A stretch of 10,147 nt of DNA, from contig JAZQZZ010000028.1 of NCBI GenBank assembly GCA_045634305.1, positions 1-10,147 on the forward strand, written 5' to 3'. The position numbers and the translations under genes are program-made. Below, one piece after another: positions 1-6,610 of the stretch. Source of the DNA: HGM04593 sp045634305. Lineage in GTDB: Bacteria; Bacteroidota; Bacteroidia; Bacteroidales; Bacteroidaceae. The stretch's first letter is position 1. The number at the start of each line of letters is the position of its first letter. The notes beneath the pieces were generated by a model that was not told the DNA's origin, searched no databases, and saw nothing but the letters and a program-made list of their open reading frames with translations.

Positions 1-47
1 TCAACGTTTACCTCTACCATGAGAGGTGATACATAAGCCTTCTTCAT
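1..47 (-). CDS. 5' end of a small Bacteroidales protein, cut by the window edge
   Basis: Reading the minus strand from 47 gives an open frame starting MKKAYVSPLMVEVNV that runs off the left edge after 15 codons. Short Bacteroidales proteins often begin with a similar MKK-x-Y-x-(S/T)-P-x-x-x-V-x-x-x pattern. That family resemblance comes from memory and its function is not known to me. The leader upstream of the ATG (48 to about 75) is A/T-rich with no strong Shine-Dalgarno motif, as is usual in this phylum. Only the N-terminus is visible, so no product can be assigned. The call rests on the resemblance and on the start codon position. Confidence 0.5.
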   Translation of the reverse strand, partial: MKKAYVSPLMVEVNV

Positions 48-103
48 ATATCTTGTATAATTTTATTCGTTTTTTAATTTTAAGAATACCCTTGCGCGTA
101 CAA

Positions 104-137
104 TGTCATCCCGACAGAGCGCAGCGACGAGGGATCT
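104..137 (+). repeat. Single-arm copy of a TGTCAT...GGATCT dispersed repeat
   Basis: The segment starts TGTCATCCCGA and ends GAGGGATCT. It matches, with substitutions and indels, the arm at 6480-6506 (TGTCATACTGAGC...AGTATCT) and the complement of 6525-6552. Similar TGTCATnCTGA...GAAGnATCT sequences are, to my knowledge, common intergenic repeats in many bacteria. Here only one arm is present. It contains a short ATCCC/GGGAT dyad (108-112 with 131-135) followed by a T-rich run to 150, so it could also act as a weak plus-strand terminator, although no plus-strand gene is visible upstream. Confidence 0.6.
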
Positions 138-150
138 CTTTCTTTTTTTT

Positions 151-180
151 GGACAGAAGAACAAAAGGACAAAAGAACAA
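151..180. repeat. Short degenerate tandem octamer
   Basis: Four successive units can be read: GGACAGAA, GAACAAAA, GGACAAAA and the partial unit GAACAA (consensus GRACARAA). The run directly follows the T tract ending at 150. It is a low-complexity simple repeat with no evident coding role. Confidence 0.4.
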
Positions 181-233
181 CGCGAATTCAACGAAGTTAA
201 AAGGACTCTTCACATTATAATCGCGAAACCTGA

Positions 234-332
234 GCAACATTCTTGTTGCAAATGCACCTGAGTGCATTTTAAAACAAAGTTTATGCGACTGCATGCAAAC
301 CTGTTTGTATGCAGTCTACATAAATTTGTTTT
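234..332. repeat. Cluster of three consecutive stem-loops, the last a long imperfect palindrome
   Basis: Three hairpins sit end to end. GCAAC (234-238) pairs with GTTGC (245-249). AAATGCAC (250-257) pairs perfectly with GTGCATTT (262-269) around CTGA. A 30-base arm (271-300) pairs with 303-332: AAAACAAA, TTTATG, GACTGCAT and CAAAC match in order, interrupted only by one bulged base, a small mismatch and one wobble. No open frame of interest covers it. It could be a MITE-like relic, a structured RNA, or a terminator region for the minus-strand gene at 510-2303. The sequence does not decide between these. Confidence 0.65.
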
Positions 333-424
333 ACTTACGGTTTTGCGCCATAGGACTTATGTTCTTATGTACTTATGTCTAAAATTAATTCTTACTTAAC
401 AAGCACCTTTTTGCCAGTTGGCTC

Positions 425-492
425 GCTTTTTCATCAGCGACCCGCGGGGCGCAACTTACATCTGCGCTGCCCGCGACTATTCGCTAAAAAGC
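425..492. other. Long GC-rich imperfect stem-loop downstream of the secreted-protein gene
   Basis: GCTTTTT (425-431) pairs with AAAAAGC (486-492). Inside this, CGCGGG-GCGCA (443-453) pairs with TGCGCTGCCCGCG (463-475) with a two-base bulge. The structure starts 18 bases past the stop of the minus-strand gene ending at 510, which is where its transcript should end. No clean U-tract follows the GC stem on the minus strand, so a canonical intrinsic terminator is not shown. Confidence 0.4.
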
Positions 493-509
493 TCACCGAT
501 AGCAAGAAA

Positions 510-2303
510 TCACTTTACAAGTGTTTTCTTACCATTTACAATGTAAATACCGGGAGCTGTAATCTCCTCAACACGGCGACCTGTGAGGTCGTAGATAGCC
601 TTAACCTCGTTCTCAGTTTTCACCTCATTGATGCCTGTTGTGCCATCCCAGTCAAAGCCGTAGAATGCAGCCGTGCTATTTGATGCAGGCATTTCAAGAT
701 AAGCCTTAAATGCACCGTTGTAGAACTGAGTATCATCTACATCCTCACCAGAACCAATAGCTGCATTATAGAAGCCGACTTCACCGTCAACCATGCCAAG
801 TGCATAGTATGCCTTGTTTGCATCCTTGTTAATCAAAGTTCTCTTGGTAGTACCCTTCAAATAATTGCCTGAAACAGCAACTGTTGTACCTTTTGATGTA
901 ATCTCCGGAGCATAAACCACATTGTCTTCTGTGTTATATTTTACAACTACACCAGTCTGCGCAGGGATAACCTCGCCTGTTATCTGCTCAAGTCCCATAT
1001 AACCGGCATCATTGATACCACTCGCATAGTAAACCTCTGCGCCCATATTGGAGGGTATCATTACGTAGTTGTCGCTATAGTACGTTGCAACATCAGCAGC
1101 CTTGTTAATTGTCAAAGGCTTTACTGCAAGGATTGCAGAACCATTATCATTATCATTCCAGAAACCAACATTGCCATTGCTAGCATTAGCATTGAGGTAG
1201 TTGTTTGAATTGGGGTACTTCAAGCAGAACCAAGCACCTTCAAGAATGAAGTCATTTGCCTGTGATACGTTATATTTTCTATCAGCAATTTGCCATGTCG
1301 TATTGTAGCCATTAGCCAAAGTTTCAGTTTCAAGCATCACCGGATTTGCAGAGCCATCAGATGAAAGCACATGGGTAGCGCCGGTAGCTTTATTCACAAC
1401 ACTAAAACCAGTGATTGGATTACCAACAAAAGCCCAATAGTAAGCATCTTCTGGGTTTGTCAATGAACGTTTAGTACCCCAAGCAAGATTTGTATTATCA
1501 CCGGCACCAACGTATGTTCTATAACGCGATGTCCCATCACCGGTATTCCAGTTAGAGTGCATGATGAGGTTATACCAACCATTAGCCTCTTCTACAGCTG
1601 CATAATCCTCAAAGAACTCGAAAGGATATTCATCAATTTTTACAACGATAGTAATCTCCTCATCTTTTGACACAATACCGGTAGGCACATTCTCATAGCT
1701 TGCAGCATAAAGACCCAAATCGTATGTTGGATATGCGTTACCCGACGCAACTATATTATTTACAGTCTTTACCACTTTTCCGTTGTATGAATAGTGGTAA
1801 ACTATAGAGCAATCATATTCTACAACGAATGTCGCACCATTGTCAGCATCATTGAACGGGTGATACTTACTAGAAGCACCAACATACTCCCACTTGAAAT
1901 ATTTAATTGCATTTTTTGCCTGGTTGTAAGCCTTAATTTTAAACTCATTGACACCAACTTCTTCAAAAGTCAACAGATGAGCATTACTTTCATCTGTGTC
2001 AGCATTGACATTCCAACCAACACCATTATCAGTACCATAAGAAATATACTCGCCGCTTTTTGATTTCAGTTTATACTGCCCATCACCTGCGTCAATAAAA
2101 GTAAAAATCTGAACAGCTGCTGCATCACCCTCTTTTTTACTAGAGCCATAAACTTCACCATAACTATTTTCAGATGTACCACCAACAGTCAAATATTGGT
2201 TAGTTGATTTTTCTTTGATACGATATTCTCTATCGCTCTCAAACTGCGCCATTACGCCTACTGAGAGGAACAATGACATTAAAAATAGAGTAAATTTTCT
2301 CAT
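510..2303 (-). CDS. Secreted protein with lectin-like beta modules and a Bacteroidales C-terminal tail
   Basis: The chosen start gives 597 residues opening with a clear signal peptide, MRKFTLFLMSLFLSVGVMAQ, cleaved near residue 20. An earlier in-frame ATG would put 19 unlikely residues in front and lie past the promoter's -7 box. Residues 24-165 (YRIKEKSTNQYLTV, QYKLKSKSGEYISYG, EFKIKAYNQA) look like a ricin-type beta-trefoil or similar lectin fold. Residues 243-345 and 355-395 (WFCLKYPNSNNYLNANA) repeat this style. Residues about 446-550 (VIPAQTGVVVKYN, KAYYALGMVDGEVGFY, FKAYLEMP) match a module I know from many Prevotella and Bacteroides exported proteins. The end, AIYDLTGRRVEEITAPGIYIVNGKKTLVK in two parts (569-582 and 583-597), resembles the short type IX secretion-like sorting tail. 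It is probably exported and may bind glycans; no catalytic motif is seen. Its coding sequence is visibly more A/T-rich than recJ/recQ. Confidence 0.85.
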   Translation of the reverse strand: MRKFTLFLMSLFLSVGVMAQFESDREYRIKEKSTNQYLTVGGTSENSYGEVYGSSKKEGDAAAVQIFTFIDAGDGQYKLKSKSGEYISYGTDNGVGWNVNADTDESNAHLLTFEEVGVNEFKIKAYNQAKNAIKYFKWEYVGASSKYHPFNDADNGATFVVEYDCSIVYHYSYNGKVVKTVNNIVASGNAYPTYDLGLYAASYENVPTGIVSKDEEITIVVKIDEYPFEFFEDYAAVEEANGWYNLIMHSNWNTGDGTSRYRTYVGAGDNTNLAWGTKRSLTNPEDAYYWAFVGNPITGFSVVNKATGATHVLSSDGSANPVMLETETLANGYNTTWQIADRKYNVSQANDFILEGAWFCLKYPNSNNYLNANASNGNVGFWNDNDNGSAILAVKPLTINKAADVATYYSDNYVMIPSNMGAEVYYASGINDAGYMGLEQITGEVIPAQTGVVVKYNTEDNVVYAPEITSKGTTVAVSGNYLKGTTKRTLINKDANKAYYALGMVDGEVGFYNAAIGSGEDVDDTQFYNGAFKAYLEMPASNSTAAFYGFDWDGTTGINEVKTENEVKAIYDLTGRRVEEITAPGIYIVNGKKTLVK

Positions 2304-2347
2304 AAAATATTTGTTTAATAATTTGTGCATAATATGCTTTGGTAGTG

Positions 2348-2355
2348 CAAAAGTA
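2348..2355 (-). promoter_or_regulatory. -7 box (TACTTTTG) of the secreted-protein gene
   Basis: On the minus strand this reads TACTTTTG, an exact match to the Bacteroidota sigma-ABfr -7 consensus TAnnTTTG. Transcription would begin near 2342, giving a leader of about 40 bases before the ATG at 2303. A good -33 TTTG box at the usual spacing is not obvious; a TTTG occurs only 8 bases upstream, which is too close. Confidence 0.6.
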
Positions 2356-2385
2356 CCCATAACAAAAGTAAACTCGCTCGTTTAA

Positions 2386-2402
2386 TTGTTAAAACTTGTT
2401 AA
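2386..2402. promoter_or_regulatory. Direct repeat TTGTTAA x2 at 10-bp period upstream of the promoter
   Basis: TTGTTAA occurs at 2386-2392 and again at 2396-2402, one helical turn apart. Relative to the inferred start of the minus-strand transcript this is about -44 to -60, a typical place for an activator site. The sequence is A/T-rich, so chance is possible. Confidence 0.3.
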
Positions 2403-2611
2403 TTTGAGAGCTTTTGTCTTTTTCGGCACTGTATTGGGTGATTTTTTCCGCAATCAATGTCTTTTTGTGGCAGATTTTCCGTATCTTTACGGATTGAGAG
2501 ATTTATCTTGCGCGGAATGGGGCTTTTTTGTTCCTGCCAAAAGGTTTTAAAAGGGTTTGGCGTGCGCTTGGCAACATATTCAGGGGTTGATGAACGCAAC
2601 GGTGGTTGATG

Positions 2612-2639
2612 TTGTTTATAAAGGATAGCTCTCGCTTTG
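2612..2639 (+). promoter_or_regulatory. Candidate recJ-recQ promoter
   Basis: TTG (2612-2614), a 17-base gap, then TCGCTTTG (2632-2639) is one mismatch from TAnnTTTG and sits about 25 bases before the recJ start. A second candidate, TATCTTTA (2482-2489), also one mismatch away, lies inside a 6-bp stem TCCGTA-TCTT-TACGGA (2478-2493). I cannot choose firmly between them. The rest of the 2404-2664 interval shows no gene or RNA that I recognise. Confidence 0.3.
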
Positions 2640-2664
2640 CAATGGAAAAATAAAAATAATATAT

Positions 2665-4389
2665 ATGGTACAGAAATGGAAATATGAACCGCTGACACAG
2701 GAGCAGGGCAATGTGGCTGCAAGGCTGTCGGCCGAGCTGGAGCTTAGCCCGGTGCTGTGCTCGCTGCTGGTGAAGCGGGGTATCAATTCTGTTGCCGAGG
2801 CGAGGAACTTCTTCCGCCCAAAGCTGAGCCACCTGCACAATCCGTTCCTGATGAACGACATGGAAGTGGCTGTAGCCCGCCTGAACAAGGCGCTCGGTAA
2901 AAAGGAGCGCATTCTGGTGTATGGCGATTATGACGTTGACGGCACAACGGCCGTGGCTTTGGTATATAAGTTTCTGCAACAGTTCTCGTCAAACATTGAC
3001 TATTACATCCCCGACCGCAACGAGGATGGTTATGGCATATCGAAACGTGGTGTCGATTATGCCCACTCTACGGATGTGAAGCTGATAATTGTGTTGGACT
3101 GCGGCATAAAGGCTATTGAGGAGATTGCATATGCCAAGTCGTTGGGCATTGATTTCATTGTGTGCGACCACCATGTGCCCGATGAGCAGTTGCCATGTGC
3201 AGTGGCAATACTGAACCCGAAGCTTGAGGGCTCGACCTACCCCTACCCGCACCTGTCGGGCTGCGGCGTGGGATTCAAGTTCATGCAGGCGTTTGCCATG
3301 GACAACGGGATACCGGCCGACCAGCTGTATCCCTTGCTGGACCTGGTGGCGGTGAGCATTGCATCGGACCTGGTGCCTATAATGGGAGAGAACCGCATAC
3401 TGGCCTTCCATGGCATAAAGCAGCTGAACCACAGCCCAAGCACGGGACTGAAAGCGATTATAAACGTATGCGGGCTCAATGACAAGGAGATAAACATTAA
3501 TGACATTATCTTCAAGATTGGACCACGCATAAACGCTTCGGGACGTGTGCAGCAGGGTAAGGTGGCTGTCGACCTGCTCATTGAGAACAACCTGAGGGCT
3601 GCGCTGGAGATGAGCTACCAGATAAATGAGATGAACGAGGCGCGCAAGGAGCTGGACAAGAGCATGACCGAGGAGGCGAACCGCATTGTGGAGGGGCTCG
3701 AGAGCTTTGACGAGCGACGTGCCATTGTAATATTCAACCCCGACTGGCACCGTGGCGTAATTGGCATTGTGGCATCGCGACTGACCGAGGTGTACCACCG
3801 CCCGGCTGTGGTGATAACATGTACCGGGGAGATGGCTACAGGTTCGGCACGTTCGGTAACAGGCTTCGACGTGTACAAGGCGATGGAGAGTTGCCGCGAC
3901 CTGCTCGACAACTTCGGCGGGCACACATACGCTGCGGGATTCTCGCTAAAGGTGGAGAACATTGAGGCTTTTGCAAAGCGTTTCGAGGATTTTGTAACCG
4001 ACAACATACTGCCAGAGCAGACGGCTCCGGTGATTGAGATTGATGCCGAGCTTGAGTTCCAGCAGATAACGCGCCGTTTCTTCAACGACCTGAAGAAGTT
4101 TGCGCCGCACGGCCCCGAGAACAGCAAGCCGCTCTTCTGCACACGCAACGTGTGCGACTATGGAACGAGCAAGGTGGTCGGACGCCGCCAGGAGCACATA
4201 AAGCTTGAGCTCGTGGACAACAAGTCGAACACAATTCTAAACGGCATTGCGTTCGGGCAGAGCCGACAGGCAAAATACATAAAGTCGAAACAGTCGTTCG
4301 ATATCTGCTACACTCTCGAGGAGAATGCCTACAAGCATGGCGAGGTGCAGCTGCAGATTGAGAGCATCAACACAAAGGTTACACGATAA
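2665..4389 (+). CDS. recJ: Single-stranded-DNA-specific 5'-3' exonuclease RecJ
   Basis: At 574 residues it is close to the usual length of RecJ. RecJ degrades single-stranded DNA 5' to 3' in recombinational repair and mismatch repair, using two metal ions in a DHH-family active site. The DHH-type motifs are intact: YGDYDVDG (86-93), LDCG (144-147), CDHH (167-170), then INASGR (289-294). In the DHHA1 region come HRGVIGIVASR (362-372), GSARS (393-397) and FGGHTYAAGFSL (417-428). A C-terminal OB-like domain follows (about 465-574). The start MVQKWKYEPLTQEQ fits Bacteroidota RecJ N-termini as I remember them. It is preceded by an A-rich leader without a Shine-Dalgarno motif. It lies 7 bases upstream of recQ, forming a repair operon; RecJ acts with a RecQ helicase in the RecF pathway. 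Confidence 0.96.
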   Translation: MVQKWKYEPLTQEQGNVAARLSAELELSPVLCSLLVKRGINSVAEARNFFRPKLSHLHNPFLMNDMEVAVARLNKALGKKERILVYGDYDVDGTTAVALVYKFLQQFSSNIDYYIPDRNEDGYGISKRGVDYAHSTDVKLIIVLDCGIKAIEEIAYAKSLGIDFIVCDHHVPDEQLPCAVAILNPKLEGSTYPYPHLSGCGVGFKFMQAFAMDNGIPADQLYPLLDLVAVSIASDLVPIMGENRILAFHGIKQLNHSPSTGLKAIINVCGLNDKEININDIIFKIGPRINASGRVQQGKVAVDLLIENNLRAALEMSYQINEMNEARKELDKSMTEEANRIVEGLESFDERRAIVIFNPDWHRGVIGIVASRLTEVYHRPAVVITCTGEMATGSARSVTGFDVYKAMESCRDLLDNFGGHTYAAGFSLKVENIEAFAKRFEDFVTDNILPEQTAPVIEIDAELEFQQITRRFFNDLKKFAPHGPENSKPLFCTRNVCDYGTSKVVGRRQEHIKLELVDNKSNTILNGIAFGQSRQAKYIKSKQSFDICYTLEENAYKHGEVQLQIESINTKVTR

Positions 4390-4396
4390 AGAGGCG

Positions 4397-6295
4397 ATGA
4401 AATATCGCGGAATCCTGAAGACATATTGGGGATATGACGATTTTCGTGGCATACAGCGCGATATAATCGAAAGCATAGGCCGAGGGGAGGATACCCTCGG
4501 TCTTATGCCTACGGGTGGAGGCAAGAGCATCACATTCCAGGTGCCCACGCTGGCGGGCGAGGGATTGTGCATTGTGGTGACGCCGCTGATTGCGCTGATG
4601 AAGGACCAGGTGGCAAACCTGCGCAGCCGCGGCATAAAGGCGCTGGCGATATACACAGGTATGAAGACAAGCGAGGTGGTTACCGCGCTCGAGAACTGTA
4701 TTTTCGGTGATTACAAATTCCTGTACATTTCGCCCGAGCGCATCGGCTCGGAGCTGTTCCTGAAGAAGATTAGACGCGTGAACGTGCAGCTGATAACGAT
4801 TGACGAGGCGCACTGCATCTCGCAATGGGGGCACGATTTCCGCCCGGCATACAGGCGCATAGCCGAGTTGCGCGACATATTCCCAACGGTGCCGCTGCTG
4901 GCACTCACTGCAACAGCCACGCCCGAGGTGGTGGATGACATACAGCAGCAGCTGAACTTCCGCAGGAAGAATTGCTACCGCATGAGTTTCGGGCGCAAGA
5001 ACCTTGCATACGTGGTGCGCAACACCGAGAACAAGGCTGCCGAACTGCTGCATATACTGGGGCGCGTCCCGGGATGCGCCATTGTGTACACGCTCAACCG
5101 CAAGAAGACAAAAGAGGTTTGTGAATTCCTCACAGCCAACGGCATAACGGCCGAATACTACCATGCAGGCCTCTCGCCCGAGAGCAAGGATGCAAAGGAG
5201 GAGGCATGGAAAACAGGGCGGGCGCGTGTCATGGTGTCGACAAATGCCTTTGGCATGGGCATTGACAAGCCCGACGTGCGTCTTGTGGTGCACATTGACC
5301 TGCCGAGCTCGATTGAGGCCTACTTCCAGGAGGCGGGACGTGCCGGACGCGATGGCGGGAAGGCGTATGCCGTAACGCTATTCAGCCGCATTGACAAGCA
5401 GATTGTATCGCGTCGCCTATCGGACAACTATCCGCCACAAGAGTTCATACGCGAGGTGTATGACGAGATATGCTATTACTATAATATGGCATTGGGCGAC
5501 GGGCTGGACTGTACATTCGAGTTCTCCCTGAGCGATTTCTGCAAGAAGTATCACCGCCCTACCCTGCAGACCGACAGTGCCTTGCGACTGCTGACCAGGA
5601 TGGGGTACATTGAATATGTCGAGGAGATGGAGTATGCCTCGCGCGTGCGTTTCATTGTGGAGAAGGATGCGCTTTACAGGTTCAGGGGGCTGCCGGCCGA
5701 TTATGAATTGCTGATAAATGCGATACTGCGCAACTACAGCGGACTGTTCAACGACTTTGCGTTCATTGACGAGCGTTACCTGTCGCGCGTGACAAAGCTG
5801 TCGCGCCACCGCATGTACGAGATTCTGGTGTCGCTGCACAGCAAGCGCCTGGTGCAGTATGCCCCGTCGAAGAAGTGCCCGATAATAACTTTTACGCGGC
5901 ATCGCGTCCTGGGCAGTGAGTTGCGCTTTGAACGTGCCGTATATGATGAGCGCAAGGCAATCTTCGGCGACAGGCTGAATGCCATAATAAAGTATGCGAC
6001 AACAAACGACAAATGCCGCAGCATGATGTTGCTTGAATATTTCGGCGAAAAGAACGGGCGTGCATGCGGATGTTGCGACGTGTGTGCCGACGAGCGTGCG
6101 CGTGCTGCAGCCGGGGAGCAGCAGCCACCGCTGCAGGGGATAATGCAGTTGCTGGAGGACGGTGCACCGCATGCGCTGGAGGAACTGGACTCGCTGGGGC
6201 TTACGCGTGAGGAGATGAAGGCTCTGTTGCGCGGGCTGTGTGACGAGGAGAAGATTATAATAAAAGGAGACAAGATAATGATTGACAAAACGTGA
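4397..6295 (+). CDS. recQ: ATP-dependent 3'-5' DNA helicase RecQ, form with a distal zinc site
   Basis: The 632-residue protein has all RecQ helicase motifs: the N-terminal YWGYDDFRGIQRDII (10-24), Walker A TGGGKS (39-44), TPLIALMKDQ (62-71), DEAHCISQWGHDFRP (136-150), LTATATPE (170-177), STNAFGMGIDKPDVR (281-295) and QEAGRAGRDG (311-320). The zinc-binding signature comes late: C540, then C557-GC-C560-DV-C563. In E. coli RecQ it directly follows the helicase core. Between them (about 340-535) lies a helical or winged-helix-like segment. The end (575-632) looks like a small wHTH-type domain. I chose the ATG at 4397, with GAGG just upstream; a longer frame from 4325 would add 24 residues overlapping recJ and lacking family similarity. 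RecQ unwinds DNA for RecJ resection, and the operon layout supports this pairing. Confidence 0.94.
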   Translation: MKYRGILKTYWGYDDFRGIQRDIIESIGRGEDTLGLMPTGGGKSITFQVPTLAGEGLCIVVTPLIALMKDQVANLRSRGIKALAIYTGMKTSEVVTALENCIFGDYKFLYISPERIGSELFLKKIRRVNVQLITIDEAHCISQWGHDFRPAYRRIAELRDIFPTVPLLALTATATPEVVDDIQQQLNFRRKNCYRMSFGRKNLAYVVRNTENKAAELLHILGRVPGCAIVYTLNRKKTKEVCEFLTANGITAEYYHAGLSPESKDAKEEAWKTGRARVMVSTNAFGMGIDKPDVRLVVHIDLPSSIEAYFQEAGRAGRDGGKAYAVTLFSRIDKQIVSRRLSDNYPPQEFIREVYDEICYYYNMALGDGLDCTFEFSLSDFCKKYHRPTLQTDSALRLLTRMGYIEYVEEMEYASRVRFIVEKDALYRFRGLPADYELLINAILRNYSGLFNDFAFIDERYLSRVTKLSRHRMYEILVSLHSKRLVQYAPSKKCPIITFTRHRVLGSELRFERAVYDERKAIFGDRLNAIIKYATTNDKCRSMMLLEYFGEKNGRACGCCDVCADERARAAAGEQQPPLQGIMQLLEDGAPHALEELDSLGLTREEMKALLRGLCDEEKIIIKGDKIMIDKT

Positions 6296-6380
6296 GCCCA
6301 ATATAATAAACAGTACTGTCAATTTGTGTATTTTGTCTTTTTTACCATATCTTAATATAAAAATTTAAGAGGTAATTGAT

Positions 6381-6432
6381 GAGAGATAACGAACTGTCCG
6401 TATGTGAGGAATCTCTTATTTCGTGATTTTTT
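6381..6432 (+). terminator. Weak candidate terminator after recQ
   Basis: AGAGAT (6382-6387) pairs with ATCTCT (6411-6416), and a T6 run follows at 6427-6432. The stem is only 6 bp with a 23-base loop and a 10-base gap before the Ts, so it is a poor intrinsic terminator. A 10-bp palindrome ACAGTACTGT (6310-6319), followed by a T-rich stretch, is the only other candidate in the interval. Confidence 0.2.
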
Positions 6433-6463
6433 AGATTTTGGTGTTTAATAAATAATATAGATG

Positions 6464-6582
6464 TTGACCCAACGTACCTTGTCATACTGAGCATAGCGAA
6501 GTATCTTTGTTCTGCGCGGTTATAAGATCCTTCACATTGGTTCAGGATGACAGTTTCGCGAATTTAATTGTATTTGGGTCAA
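6464..6582. mobile_element. MITE-like palindromic element with 9-bp terminal inverted repeats
   Basis: TTGACCCAA (6464-6472) and TTGGGTCAA (6574-6582) are perfect inverted repeats 119 bases apart end to end. Nested inside, 6480-6507 (TGTCATACTGAGC...AGTATCTT) pairs with 6524-6552 (AAGATCCTTC...CAGGATGACA) as an imperfect palindrome of about 28 bp, with a loop of about 16 bases. There is no open frame. The inner arms belong to the same dispersed repeat as 104-137. No clear target-site duplication flanks the termini. The right end is 28 bases before the cstA start, so the element may carry or separate that gene's promoter; TGTATTTG at 6569-6576 is one mismatch from TAnnTTTG. Confidence 0.6.
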
Positions 6583-6610
6583 GTGCTATGTTGGTTTTAA
6601 TAAATTTACT

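Noticed and set aside
375..683. Plus-strand frame of about 100 codons over the end of the secreted-protein gene
   Set aside because: It overlaps the conserved C-terminal tail of the minus-strand gene, and its translation has no family features.
2304..2360. Longer N-terminus for the secreted protein, starting at 2360
   Set aside because: It would place residues before a clear signal peptide and overlap the TACTTTTG promoter box.
2989..3924. Long minus-strand open frame across recJ
   Set aside because: It is the antisense shadow of a well-conserved recJ; its translation has no recognisable family or coherent domain.
4325..4396. Earlier ATG for recQ, 24 codons upstream
   Set aside because: The added residues (MPTSMARCSC...) overlap recJ in another frame and do not look like a RecQ N-terminus, while MKYRGILKTYWGYDDFRG does.
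6310..6319. Palindrome ACAGTACTGT as an operator or terminator
   Set aside because: It is only 10 bp, has no loop able to form a useful hairpin, and is not repeated elsewhere in the window.
5417..6322. Long minus-strand open frame across recQ
   Set aside because: It is a shadow of recQ, caused by codon bias at elevated GC; no domain is visible.
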